Of a stretch of DNA of 64,000 nt, positions 44,164 to 54,155 are shown one piece after another. The stretch is taken from assembly GCF_022414535.1 (NCBI RefSeq), contig NZ_JADWYM010000002.1, positions 1 to 64,000 of the forward strand. Reading direction: 5' to 3'. Under the pieces are notes generated by a model. That model was not told the DNA's origin, made no database searches, and saw only the letters and a program-made list of their open reading frames with translations. The stretch comes from Streptomyces sp. MUM 2J. Lineage in GTDB: Bacteria > Actinomycetota > Actinomycetes > Streptomycetales > Streptomycetaceae. Numbering within the stretch: the first letter of the stretch is position 1; the number at the start of each line of letters is the position of its first letter. A program made the position numbers and the translations under genes.

Positions 44164-45450
44164 ATGGCTGTGCAGACCGCTGCAACCTCCACCGACTCCA
44201 CCGCCGTCGACCTCGGGCCGGCCGCCGCCCTCTCCTGCCGCGAGTGCGGCCACCGCGTGCCGCTGGGTCCCCTCTTCGCCTGCGAGGAGTGTTTCGGCCC
44301 GCTGGAGATCGCCTACGACTTCTCGTCCTACGGTGCCGACGAGCTGCGCAAGCGGATCGAGGCGGGCCCGGCGAACATCTGGCGCTACGCGCCGCTGCTG
44401 CCCGTCCCCGCGGACGTGGCCGGCAAGCCCAACCTGAACCCGGGCTGGACCCCGCTCGTCAAGGCCGACAACCTGGCCCGCGAGCTGGGCGTGACCGGCG
44501 GGCTGTACGTCAAGGACGACTCCGGCAACCCGACGCACTCCTTCAAGGACCGCGTCGTCGCCCAGGCGCTGGAGGCCGCGCGTGCCTTCGGCTTCACCAC
44601 GCTGTCGTGCTCCTCCACCGGCAACCTCGCCGGCGCCGTGGGCGCCGCGGCGGCCCGCGCCGGGTTCCGCTCCTGCGTCTTCATCCCGCACGACCTGGAG
44701 CAGGGCAAGGTCGTCATGGCCGCCGTCTACGGCGGCGAGCTCGTCGGCATCGAGGGCAACTACGACGACGTCAACCGCTTCTGCAGCGAACTGATCGGCG
44801 ACCCGGCCGGTGAGGGCTGGGGCTTCGTCAACGTCAACCTGCGGCCGTACTACGCCGAGGGCTCCAAGACGCTCGCGTACGAGGTCTGCGAGCAGCTCGG
44901 GTGGCGGCTGCCGGACCAGATCGTCGTCCCCATCGCCTCCGGGTCGCAGCTCACGAAGATCGACAAGGGTCTGCAGGAGCTGATCGCGCTGGGCCTGGTC
45001 GAGGACAGGCCCTACAAGATCTTCGGTGCCCAGGCCGAGGGCTGCTCCCCGGTGTCCACCGCCTTCAAGGCCGGTCACGACGTCGTCCGCCCGCAGAAGC
45101 CCGACACCATCGCCAAGTCGCTGGCCATCGGCAACCCGGCCGACGGCCCCTACGTCCTGGACATCGCGCGCCGCACCGGCGGTGCCGTGGAGGACGTCAC
45201 GGACGAGCAGGTCGTCGACGCCATCAGGCTGCTGGCCCGCACCGAGGGGGTCTTCGCCGAGACCGCGGGCGGTGTGACCGTGGGCGTGACGAGGAAGCTG
45301 ATCGAGAGCGGCGTCCTCGACCCGGAGAAGACCACCGTCGTCCTCAACACCGGCGACGGCCTGAAGACCCTCGACGCGGTGGCCGGTACCGGTCTCACCG
45401 CCACCATCCGCCCGAACCTGGACTCCTTCCGAGAGGCTGGCCTCGCATGA
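44164..45450 (+). CDS. thrC: Threonine-synthase-like PLP enzyme under SAM riboswitch control
   Basis: A 428-residue fold-type II PLP enzyme. The N-terminal zinc ribbon has Cys25, 28, 40 and 43 (CREC and CEEC). PLP-binding Lys128 is in THSFKDR, with SCSSTGNLAGAVGAA for the phosphate of PLP. Annotated as threonine synthase by family. However, it is controlled by a SAM riboswitch and its stop overlaps the start of a MoaD/ThiS-like carrier. S. coelicolor, as I recall, has a separate thrC in a hom-thrC-thrB operon. It may therefore act on O-phosphohomoserine in homocysteine synthesis. The family assignment is firm; the reaction is not. Confidence 0.85.
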   Translation: MAVQTAATSTDSTAVDLGPAAALSCRECGHRVPLGPLFACEECFGPLEIAYDFSSYGADELRKRIEAGPANIWRYAPLLPVPADVAGKPNLNPGWTPLVKADNLARELGVTGGLYVKDDSGNPTHSFKDRVVAQALEAARAFGFTTLSCSSTGNLAGAVGAAAARAGFRSCVFIPHDLEQGKVVMAAVYGGELVGIEGNYDDVNRFCSELIGDPAGEGWGFVNVNLRPYYAEGSKTLAYEVCEQLGWRLPDQIVVPIASGSQLTKIDKGLQELIALGLVEDRPYKIFGAQAEGCSPVSTAFKAGHDVVRPQKPDTIAKSLAIGNPADGPYVLDIARRTGGAVEDVTDEQVVDAIRLLARTEGVFAETAGGVTVGVTRKLIESGVLDPEKTTVVLNTGDGLKTLDAVAGTGLTATIRPNLDSFREAGLA

Positions 45451-45722
45451 GCGTGACCGTCCGCATCCCCACCATCCTGCGCACCTACACCGGAGGCCGG
45501 GCCGAGGTCGCCGCCGACGGCGGGACCCTCGCCGAGGTCATCGCCGACCTGGAGAAGAACCACACCGGGATCTCCGCCCGGGTCCTGGACGACCAGGGCA
45601 AGCTGCGCCGGTTCGTGAACGTGTACGTGAACGACGACGACGTCCGTTTCGAGCAGGGACTGCAGACGCCCACGCCGGAGGGGGCGGGCGTGTCGATCAT
45701 CCCGGCGGTCGCCGGCGGCTGA
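45447..45722 (+). CDS. MoaD/ThiS-like sulfur carrier protein
   Basis: A 91-residue ubiquitin-like protein (VTVRIPTILRTYTGGRAEV, RRFVNVYVNDDDVR, GAGVSIIPAVAGG) ending in Gly-Gly at residues 90-91, the site of thiocarboxylation. ATG 45447 overlaps the ThrC-like stop (ATGA). Relatives carry sulfide as a C-terminal thiocarboxylate for molybdopterin, thiamine or cysteine (CysO) synthesis. Its co-translation with a PLP enzyme suggests it donates sulfur to that enzyme. The mature terminus is already GG, so no protease is required. Confidence 0.9.
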   Translation: MSVTVRIPTILRTYTGGRAEVAADGGTLAEVIADLEKNHTGISARVLDDQGKLRRFVNVYVNDDDVRFEQGLQTPTPEGAGVSIIPAVAGG

Positions 45723-45787
45723 CCGGGCGCGCGTCCTCGCGCGCGATCTCGTTGCTCTCGGTGACGAGATGACGAAGAGTTCACCGG

Positions 45788-45822
45788 ATTGCCCTCTCCG
45801 TGAGAGAAGCGGAGGGGGCAAT
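45788..45822 (+). terminator. Terminator of the ThrC-like/MoaD operon
   Basis: ATTGCCCTCTCCG (45788-45800) pairs with CGGAGGGGGCAAT (45810-45822) with one mismatch, 66 bases past the MoaD stop. Confidence 0.75.
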
Positions 45823-46039
45823 TCTGCGTGATTGAGCACGGTACAGTTGGGGAACGCGCTCCCGATCCGAGAGTTCGGGGGCCATCGGATCCTGCCGTCG
45901 GTCCGTCAAGAAGCAGCCAAACTATGCGCCGCAAACGCGCCTTTTGCGCCTTTCGCCCCGCCCGACTTGACCTGAATTCAGCCGAATTCTCGGCACATTC
46001 CGGACGGCGTCCGTCCAGAATTCTCGTCCGATTGACCTG

Positions 46040-46067
46040 TTGCAGACGGCAGTTGGGCAGATACATT
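46040..46067 (+). promoter_or_regulatory. Candidate promoter of scoF with long 5' UTR
   Basis: TTGCAG (46040-46045) and TACATT (46062-46067) are separated by 16 bases. They would give a 5' untranslated region of roughly 105 bases before the cold-shock gene, as is usual for csp mRNAs. The rest of the 45723-46178 gap, apart from the terminator, is without a gene and lower in G+C. Confidence 0.4.
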
Positions 46068-46178
46068 CAGCCGCGGTCGACGCGTTCCGGCGCACGCCCC
46101 CGACGACTGGGGGGTGAGGTCTGACCCGGATTCGCGAAGTGCGGATCTGTGCAAGGGCCAGTAATAGGGGAGTTAGGC

Positions 46179-46382
46179 ATGGCTCAGGGCACCGTCAAGT
46201 GGTTCAACGCGGAGAAGGGGTACGGCTTCATCGCGGTCGACGGTGGTGCGGACGTCTTCGTCCACTACAGCGCGATTCAGATGGACGGCTACCGCACCCT
46301 GGAAGAGGGCCAGCGGGTCGAGTTCGAGATCTCGCAGGGCCAGAAGGGTCCGCAGGCCGACATGGTTCGCGTCACCGCCTGA
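46179..46382 (+). CDS. scoF: Cold-shock protein (CspA family)
   Basis: A 67-residue single OB-fold nucleic-acid chaperone with RNP1-like KGYGFIAV and RNP2-like DVFVHYSAI, beginning [13 protein letters not shown]. It melts RNA secondary structure at low temperature. The symbol scoF follows S. coelicolor synteny next to groEL2. The start at 46179 follows AGTTAGGC. A leader of over 100 bases precedes it. Confidence 0.93.
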   Translation: MAQGTVKWFNAEKGYGFIAVDGGADVFVHYSAIQMDGYRTLEEGQRVEFEISQGQKGPQADMVRVTA

Positions 46383-46394
46383 ACATTTCAGGAC

Positions 46395-46427
46395 GAAGGG
46401 CCCGCACCCGCAGGGTGCGGGCCCTTC
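46395..46427 (+). terminator. Terminator of scoF
   Basis: A perfect 15-bp stem (46395-46409 with 46413-46427) around a GCA loop, 12 bases past the stop. Confidence 0.85.
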
Positions 46428-46537
46428 GCGCTGTCCGCACGCGCCGGCCTGCCCGTGGGCCGCCCGCACCCGGCGGGCACGGGCGGCCCCCCGTCACCCG
46501 GCCGCCACCCCGCAACGGGCCCGCTTCGCGGGCGCGC

Positions 46538-46600
46538 CTTGCACTCGGACCGGGCGAGTGCTAATCATTGGCGTTAGCACTCTGAAGGTGAGAGTGACAG
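46538..46600. promoter_or_regulatory. Tandem CIRCE (HrcA) operators upstream of groEL2
   Basis: CTTGCACTC-N9-GAGTGCTAA (46538-46564) and TTAGCACTC-N9-GAGTGACAG (46574-46600) are two HrcA-type operators 9 bases apart. The CIRCE consensus is TTAGCACTC-N9-GAGTGCTAA. The first has 7 of 9 in its left arm and a perfect right arm; the second has a perfect left arm and 5 of 9 in its right arm. Confidence 0.85.
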
Positions 46601-46619
46601 CGAAGGACCGGGTCGGTGA

Positions 46620-48350
<1,731 letters not shown>

Positions 48351-48381
48351 TCGGCCTCCGGCCGGTCGACCGTCCTTCGGA

Positions 48382-48420
48382 CCGAGGGCGGCACTCCCCG
48401 CAGGGGGGTGCCGCCCTCGG
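48382..48420 (+). terminator. Terminator of groEL2
   Basis: CCGAGGGCGGCAC with GTGCCGCCCTCGG pair as a 13-bp stem with an inner CCCC/GGGG extension, 32 bases past the stop, between convergent genes. Confidence 0.85.
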
Positions 48421-48455
48421 GCGTTCCGGGAGGTTCGGGGGTTCGGGAGGCGGTG

Positions 48456-49298
48456 TCACTCGCCCGGCGTCGGGGACGCGGCGGGGGTGCGGCCGGCCAG
48501 GACGTCCTGGAGCCGCCCGGTTCCCTGCTGCACCGCGGCGTTCACCGAGTCCTGGTCGCCGCCGTCCGGGCCGCCTGCCGTCACGGTGATCGCGTTGTTG
48601 CCGACGCGCACGACGCCGACGTCGAGGGTGAGGGTGGTGGGCTCCCCGTCGGCCGTGCCCTGGACCGTCACCTCCAGCCCCTGCCGTGCGTCGCCCTCCT
48701 TCGGCAGCGAGGTCTCGATGACCTGCACGGTGCGTGTGCCGCCCCGGGAGTCGGTCGCGGTGAACTGGTCGCACGTGTCGGGCAGGGACGCCAGCCACTT
48801 CATCGAGTCGTCCAGAGCCTTCTTGTCGTACGCGGCGACCTGGTACAGCAGGCGGGAGTCGCCCTCCTCGAAGCCGGTGAGCGCGGATGCGCCGGAGGGC
48901 TTGCCGAGCAGGTCCTCGCTGTAGAGGCCGTCCAGCAGCCGCTGGCAGTCGGCGGCGTCCGCCTTGGCGGTGAGGAAGGCGTCGACGTCGACCTTCCCGG
49001 CGACCAGGTCGTCCTTCCACTGGTCGGCGTCGTCCACCTGCTGCCAGTCCCCCTCGATGTCCGCCTCGGTGATCAGCGCCGCCTTCGCCCCGGCCTCGGT
49101 GAGGGGGGCGGAGGCCGAGGCGGAGGACGTGGCCCGGGCGGCGGGTGCGGCGGCCCGGGAGGTGGCCGCGGCCGGGGAGGCGGTGGCCTGCGCGCTCGTG
49201 GTCTCGTCGTCGCCGTTCGAGCAGGCCCCGATGGCCAGCAGGGCTCCCACCGCCACGGGCGCGGCGAGGACGCGGGCGGGGCGGAACGGGCGGGTCAT
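48456..49298 (-). CDS. Secreted lipoprotein of unknown function
   Basis: A 280-residue lipoprotein with lipobox AIGAC (Cys26), an Ala/Ser/Thr-rich linker (about 30-67) and a globular domain (TEADIEGDWQQVDDADQW, DSRLLYQVAAYDKKALDDSM, TLTLDVGVVRVGNNAIT), ending in a Pro-rich tail. It resembles actinobacterial lipoproteins of the PknH-sensor-like type, but this is tentative. GGAGGT lies before the ATG at 49298. Confidence 0.8.
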   Translation of the reverse strand: MTRPFRPARVLAAPVAVGALLAIGACSNGDDETTSAQATASPAAATSRAAAPAARATSSASASAPLTEAGAKAALITEADIEGDWQQVDDADQWKDDLVAGKVDVDAFLTAKADAADCQRLLDGLYSEDLLGKPSGASALTGFEEGDSRLLYQVAAYDKKALDDSMKWLASLPDTCDQFTATDSRGGTRTVQVIETSLPKEGDARQGLEVTVQGTADGEPTTLTLDVGVVRVGNNAITVTAGGPDGGDQDSVNAAVQQGTGRLQDVLAGRTPAASPTPGE

Positions 49299-49672
49299 GG
49301 CGGGACCTCCTGGTGAACGCGGGGCGATGTCACCAGCGCACCACCGCCCCGGACCGTCCACCAGCGCTCGCGACCGTCCGGGTGAGGGGCCGTCCGGCCC
49401 GGGCCGGCGGCCGGGGCCGGACCACCCGCCGTCCCCGCGCGACCGCCTGAGCGGCTCGGGCCCGCGCCCTCCTGAAGGCTCCCGGGGGGCGGGAGGGGGA
49501 GGGCGCTGCCAGGACCTTGCCCCCGCGACGGACGGGTGAGTGGCACGGATCACAGCGCAGGGAGGTGTGGGGGCGGAATGCGGGTCGCCGATACTTCCGT
49601 TCACTTAAGCAGGTGCAACAATGCGCGTGCACATACTGTTCGGTCTGCCTGTCGCCCCACGAGGAGCCCCAC
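49299..49672. other. Divergent promoter region
   Basis: About 374 bases between the lipoprotein gene and the oxidoreductase gene. The left two-thirds are GC-rich without a gene. The stretch 49585-49640 (CTTCCGTTCACTTAAGCAGG and after) is AT-richer and probably holds the promoter of the oxidoreductase. No operator is recognised. Confidence 0.4.
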
Positions 49673-50803
49673 GTGACCTCCACCCCCGACGCCGCCGCCT
49701 CGCGCGCCGCCGAGATCCTCTCCCGACCGGTCTCCCTCAACGGCCTGACCGTGCCCAACCGCATCGTCATGGCGCCGATGACGCGGATGTTCTCCCCCGG
49801 CGGTGTCCCGGGTGAGGACGTGCTGTCGTACTACGCCCGCCGTGCCGCCGCGGGCGTCGGGCTCATCGTGACGGAGGGCACCTACGTCGGGCACGAGTCG
49901 GCCGGCGAGAGCGACCGGGTGCCGCGGTTCAGCGGTACGGAGCAGCTCGCCGGGTGGGCGAAGGTCGCCGACGCCGTGCACGCCGCGGGCGGCACGATCG
50001 TCCCGCAGCTGTGGCACATCGGCATGGTGCGCAAGCCGGGCCGGGCGCCGTACCCGGAGGCCCCCGCCGTCGGACCGTCCGGGCTGCGGCTCGACGGCAC
50101 CGAGGGCACCGGCCGGGCGATGACGCAGCAGGACCTGGACGACGTCGTCGACGCCTTCGCCCGGGCCGCCGCCGACGCCGAGCGCATCGGGTTCGACGGG
50201 GTGGAGATCCACGGCGCCCACGGCTACCTGATCGACCAGTTCCTGTGGTCCGGCACCAACCGCCGGACCGACGCCTACGGCGGCGACCCGGTCGCCCGCA
50301 CCCGCTTCGCCGCCGAGGTCACGGCGGCCGTGCGGGCCGCGGTCTCCCCGTCCTTCCCCGTGATCTTCCGGTACTCGCAGTGGAAGCAGGAGGCCTACGA
50401 CGCCCGGCTCGCCGGGACTCCGCAGGAGCTGGAGGCGATCCTGGCCCCGATCGCCGCGGCCGGCGCCGACGCCTTCCACGCCTCCACCCGGCGCTACTGG
50501 CTGCCGGAGTTCGAGGGCGCCGACCTCAACCTGGCCGGCTGGACGAAGAAGCTGACCGGCAAGCCGGCCATCACCGTCGGCTCGGTCGGCCTGGACGGCG
50601 ACTTCATCAAGGCCTTCCAGGGCCAGGGTGCCGAGCTGGGCGACCTCGACAACCTCCTCGACCGGATGGAGCGCGACGAGTTCGACCTGGTCGCCGTCGG
50701 CCGGGCGCTCCTCCAGGACCCGCTGTGGGCGCAGAAGGTGCTGGCGGGCCGCTACGACGAGCTGAAGCCGTACGACGCCGCCGCGCTGAAGACGCTCAGC
50801 TGA
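49673..50803 (+). CDS. NADH:flavin oxidoreductase (old yellow enzyme family)
   Basis: A 376-residue FMN TIM-barrel enzyme. It has LTVPNRIVMAPMTRMF, IVTEGTYVG, LWHIGMVRK (catalytic His), GFDGVEIHGAHGYLIDQFL and the typical NRRTDAYGGD. It reduces activated alkenes or xenobiotics with NAD(P)H; the substrate is unknown. GTG 49673 is chosen because GAGGAG lies six bases upstream. Confidence 0.92.
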   Translation: MTSTPDAAASRAAEILSRPVSLNGLTVPNRIVMAPMTRMFSPGGVPGEDVLSYYARRAAAGVGLIVTEGTYVGHESAGESDRVPRFSGTEQLAGWAKVADAVHAAGGTIVPQLWHIGMVRKPGRAPYPEAPAVGPSGLRLDGTEGTGRAMTQQDLDDVVDAFARAAADAERIGFDGVEIHGAHGYLIDQFLWSGTNRRTDAYGGDPVARTRFAAEVTAAVRAAVSPSFPVIFRYSQWKQEAYDARLAGTPQELEAILAPIAAAGADAFHASTRRYWLPEFEGADLNLAGWTKKLTGKPAITVGSVGLDGDFIKAFQGQGAELGDLDNLLDRMERDEFDLVAVGRALLQDPLWAQKVLAGRYDELKPYDAAALKTLS

Positions 50804-50978
50804 CCCGTCACGGGTCCGGCGACGGCCGGGGCGCGTCCCGCGCCCCGGCCGTCCGCTGTTTCCCGGCGGGGCGGCGCCATCCCACGGCAGCGGGACGCGG
50901 GCGAAGCGCCGGCGGTCCCGGCCGCGCCGGGCGCCGGACCGGGCGGGACGGCGGCGTGCGGCGCCAGGGCTGCCGCCG

Positions 50979-51560
50979 TCACGGGCTGCCCATGGGCTCG
51001 ATGTCCACCTTCACGGGCGTGCCCCACACCCGCAGCACCTCGTAGTCGGTGAACTCGTGCACGAGCCGGTACGCCGTCGCCGCCCGCGGCCCGCGCCGCT
51101 GCGCGGCCAGGTAGAGCTCGGCCTCGCGGCGGTCGTGGCGCGGTGTGCCGCACAGCTGCCACTCGCGCCCGTTCCACATCTCCGGCAGCCAGCGCTGCTG
51201 CGGCTGCGGGCGGTCGCCGCGGACGCCGTAGCGGGTCGGGACCCGCTCCACGGCCCCGGCCGGCTGCCGGGGCCGGGCGTAGGCACCGTTGACCTCCGAG
51301 CGGCGGGCGGCACGGCGCCGCGTCTCACACAGCAGGCACAGGTCGGGGGCGCTCTCGTCGACGGGGCCGGTCGGGTGCTCGGCGCAGCGGGTGCGGGCGG
51401 CGGCACCCGTGAGGCCGTCCTCCAGCAGGTCCAGGGCCCGCCGCAGATCCGCCCCGACCTCGTGCAGCCGGGCGTCCGGCGTGTCGGCGGACAGGGACTC
51501 CCCGTGCTCCCCGAGCAGCCGGAGGGCGCGCCCGAGGGCGGTCAGCTGGGCATGGTTCAT
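50979..51560 (-). CDS. Hypothetical protein coupled to the PTS transporter gene
   Basis: A 193-residue soluble protein with one CLLCETRR motif and another Cys in RTRCAEHPTGPV; the rest is basic and Trp-rich (RWLPEMWNGREWQLCGTPRHDRREAELYLAAQ). Its ATG at 51560 overlaps the PTS gene's stop (ATGA), so it is the last member of the murR-murQ-PTS operon by translation. No domain recognised. Confidence 0.7.
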   Translation of the reverse strand: MNHAQLTALGRALRLLGEHGESLSADTPDARLHEVGADLRRALDLLEDGLTGAAARTRCAEHPTGPVDESAPDLCLLCETRRRAARRSEVNGAYARPRQPAGAVERVPTRYGVRGDRPQPQQRWLPEMWNGREWQLCGTPRHDRREAELYLAAQRRGPRAATAYRLVHEFTDYEVLRVWGTPVKVDIEPMGSP

Positions 51561-53095
51561 GGGGCCAGTGTGCGCGACCGCGGACCACGGCCACCACCGC
51601 TTCCGGTCCGGTGCGCGTCCCTCGTGGTGCGGGCGGCCCCGTCCGGCCGGAACAGCGCGTACGTCGCCACGAAGCCCACCGCGTACCCGGTCAGCAGACC
51701 GCCCGCGTAGATGGCCGCCGTCTCCGCCGGCCCGCGGTTGCCCGCCAGCAGCGGGAACAGGGCCCAGCCCGACGGTCCGATCGCCGTGGCGCCGACCCGG
51801 TCGCCGAGCATGGCGAACAGGCCGATGAAGGCACCCCCGGCCGCCCCGCCCGCGCACGCCGTCAGGAAGGGGCGGCCGAGCGGCAGGGACACCCCGTAGA
51901 CCAGCGGCTCGCCCACGCCCAGCAGTCCGGCCGGCAGCGCGGACCTGATGGTCGCGCGCAGGGAGGCGTCGTGGCGGAGCCGGACGTAGACCGCCAGGGA
52001 CGCGCCGACCTGCCCCGCGCCCGCCATCGCCAGCACGGGGAGGAGGGCGGTGGCGCCCTGCTCGTCGATGAGGGTGGCGTGGAGGGGGATCAGCGCCTGG
52101 TGCAGGCCCAGCATGACGAGGGGGAGGAAGAGGCCGCCCAGGACCAGGCCCGCGACGGCGCCGGTCGTCGACAGCAGCCAGGTCGCCCCCGTGCCGATCG
52201 CGGTGGAGACCGCCCCGGCGGCGTACATCAGGCCGTAGAGCGTGGCCAGGCCCGCGACCAGGACCGTCACGGTGGGGGTGAGGAGCGTGTCGAGGGCGTC
52301 CGGGAAGCGGCCCCGGCACCACTTCTCCACGTACGTCCCGAGCAGCGCCGCCGCCAGGGCGCCCAGGACGCCTCCCTGACCGGGGGAGAGGGCCACCCCG
52401 AACACCGTCACCTTCGCCACGCCGGGGTAGACGACCACCGCGGCGACCGCGCCGCCCAGCACCGGGGTGCCGCCGAACTCCTTCGCCGTGTTGTGCCCGA
52501 CGAACACCGCGACGAGCGCCATGAACGCCGACGCCACCGCCGCGAGCGCCGGGGTCAGGCCCGGCAGCAGGCCGGCGTTCACCAGCAGCCCGTTCAGGCC
52601 GGCGAGGATGCCGCAGCCGACCAGAGCCGGGATGAGCGGCACGAAGACGTCGGCGACGCGGCGCAGGGCGAGCTTGAGCGGGGTGGCGTTGCGCCGCCGC
52701 CGCTGCTCCCGCAGCCGTGCGCCGCGCGCCGCCAGCGCGGGCGCCGTCCCCGGCCGGGCCGGCACCCCGCCCCGTGCCGTCCCCGTCCCCGCCGCGACCG
52801 ACTCGCCCACCGCCGGGGGCAGCACAGCCGCGCCTCCGGGTGCCGGGGCGGTCAGCGCCTCGACCTGCGCCGTCACCGCCGCCACCGTCCCCGGGCCCAG
52901 GACCACCTGGCAGCCTGCGTCGGCCACCACGCCGAGCACTCCGGGCACGGCCCGCAGCGCCTCCTCGTCGACGAGCGACGGGTCGGCGAGCGCCAGGCGC
53001 AGGCGGGTCATGCAGTGGGCGACGGACGTGATGTTGGCGGTGCCGCCGACCAGCGGGAGGATCGCGGCGGCCGTCTCACGGGGATGGATGCGCAC
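51557..53095 (-). CDS. PTS EIIBC transporter, MurNAc type
   Basis: A 512-residue permease. The EIIB domain has the phosphorylated Cys28 (SVAHCMTRLRLALAD). A Pro/Ala/Gly-rich linker of roughly 80 residues leads to an EIIC domain with about ten hydrophobic helices (VADVFVPLIPALVGCGILAGL, LLGVGEPLVYGVSLPLGRP). No EIIA is fused, so it depends on a separate Glc-type EIIA (Crr). Next to murQ this suggests MurNAc uptake with phosphorylation. Start GTG 53095 lies 16 bases after murQ. Confidence 0.85.
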   Translation of the reverse strand: MRIHPRETAAAILPLVGGTANITSVAHCMTRLRLALADPSLVDEEALRAVPGVLGVVADAGCQVVLGPGTVAAVTAQVEALTAPAPGGAAVLPPAVGESVAAGTGTARGGVPARPGTAPALAARGARLREQRRRRNATPLKLALRRVADVFVPLIPALVGCGILAGLNGLLVNAGLLPGLTPALAAVASAFMALVAVFVGHNTAKEFGGTPVLGGAVAAVVVYPGVAKVTVFGVALSPGQGGVLGALAAALLGTYVEKWCRGRFPDALDTLLTPTVTVLVAGLATLYGLMYAAGAVSTAIGTGATWLLSTTGAVAGLVLGGLFLPLVMLGLHQALIPLHATLIDEQGATALLPVLAMAGAGQVGASLAVYVRLRHDASLRATIRSALPAGLLGVGEPLVYGVSLPLGRPFLTACAGGAAGGAFIGLFAMLGDRVGATAIGPSGWALFPLLAGNRGPAETAAIYAGGLLTGYAVGFVATYALFRPDGAARTTRDAHRTGSGGGRGPRSRTLAP

Positions 53096-53111
53096 CCTGA
53101 GAGCGTGCGGC

Positions 53112-54047
53112 TCAGCCCCTCGCCGCGGCCAGCGCGGCACGCAGCCGGCCGCCGGACTCCACCAGAAGGCGGGCGGCCGTCGGGCCGTCGACACCGGCCA
53201 GCAGGGCCAGGACGGCGATCTTCACCTCGCCGCCGGCGGCCTCCAGCGCCGCCTCGACCTCGTCCTCCCCGGCCCCGGTGGCCAGGGCGACGATCCGCCG
53301 GGAGCGGGCGCGCAGCTTGTCGTTGGAGGCGCGGACGTCGACCATCAGGTTCCCGTAGGTCTTGCCCAACCGGATCATCGTGATCGTCGACAGCATGTTG
53401 AGGACCAGCTTCTGCGCCGTTCCGGCCTTCAGCCGGGTGGAGCCGGTGACGAGTTCCGGGCCCACCACGACCTCGATGCCGTGCTCGGCCGCGGCCGCGA
53501 GCGCGCTGCCCGTGTTGCACGACAGCCCGATCGTCAGGGCACCGCGTGCGCGGGCGTGTTCCACTGCGCCGACGGCGTAGGGGGTGCGGCCGGAGGCGGA
53601 GACGCCGACCACGCTGTCGTCCGGGGTCAGCCCCAGGGCGTCGAGGTCGGCCCTGGCCAGCTTCCCGGAGTCCTCGGCGTCCTCGACCGAGGTCAGCATC
53701 GCCCGCGGACCGCCCGCGATCAGGCCGACGACCTGCGCCGGGTCGGTGTTGAAGGTGGGCGGGCACTCGGAGGCGTCCAGGACGCCCAGCCGGCCCGCGG
53801 TGCCCGCACCGGCGTAGAGGAGTCTCCCGCCGCGCCCCATGCGCTCGGCGACGGCGTCGATCGCGGAGGCGATCTGCGGGAGGCACCCGGCGACCGCCGC
53901 GGGCACGGTGGCGTCCTCGGCGTTCATCAGGCGGGCGAGGTCCAGGGTCGGCAGCAGGTCGATGTCGGCGAACTCGGGACGGAACGCCTCGGTGGTGAGG
54001 GCGGAGAGTTCGGTGAGGAGGTCGCGGGGGCCGGGGGTGGAGGTCAT
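53112..54047 (-). CDS. murQ: N-acetylmuramic acid-6-phosphate etherase
   Basis: A 311-residue SIS-domain lyase that splits the lactyl ether of MurNAc-6-phosphate to give GlcNAc-6-phosphate, which NagA then deacetylates. Motifs GAGTAGRLGVLDASECPPTF, VGVSASGRTPYAVGA and EVVVGPELVTGSTRLKAGTAQK are diagnostic. ATG 54047 is chosen; the frame open beyond it is non-coding. Downstream of murR by 108 bases. Confidence 0.94.
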   Translation of the reverse strand: MTSTPGPRDLLTELSALTTEAFRPEFADIDLLPTLDLARLMNAEDATVPAAVAGCLPQIASAIDAVAERMGRGGRLLYAGAGTAGRLGVLDASECPPTFNTDPAQVVGLIAGGPRAMLTSVEDAEDSGKLARADLDALGLTPDDSVVGVSASGRTPYAVGAVEHARARGALTIGLSCNTGSALAAAAEHGIEVVVGPELVTGSTRLKAGTAQKLVLNMLSTITMIRLGKTYGNLMVDVRASNDKLRARSRRIVALATGAGEDEVEAALEAAGGEVKIAVLALLAGVDGPTAARLLVESGGRLRAALAAARG

Positions 54048-54155
54048 GAGGGAGCGGCTCTTTCTGGGTGCGGTGAGATGTCCGTCCCGGGCTCGGGTGG
54101 CTGCGCGACCGGCCACACGAGCCCGCGGCGACCCGGAACCCGCCGGGCCTGCGGG

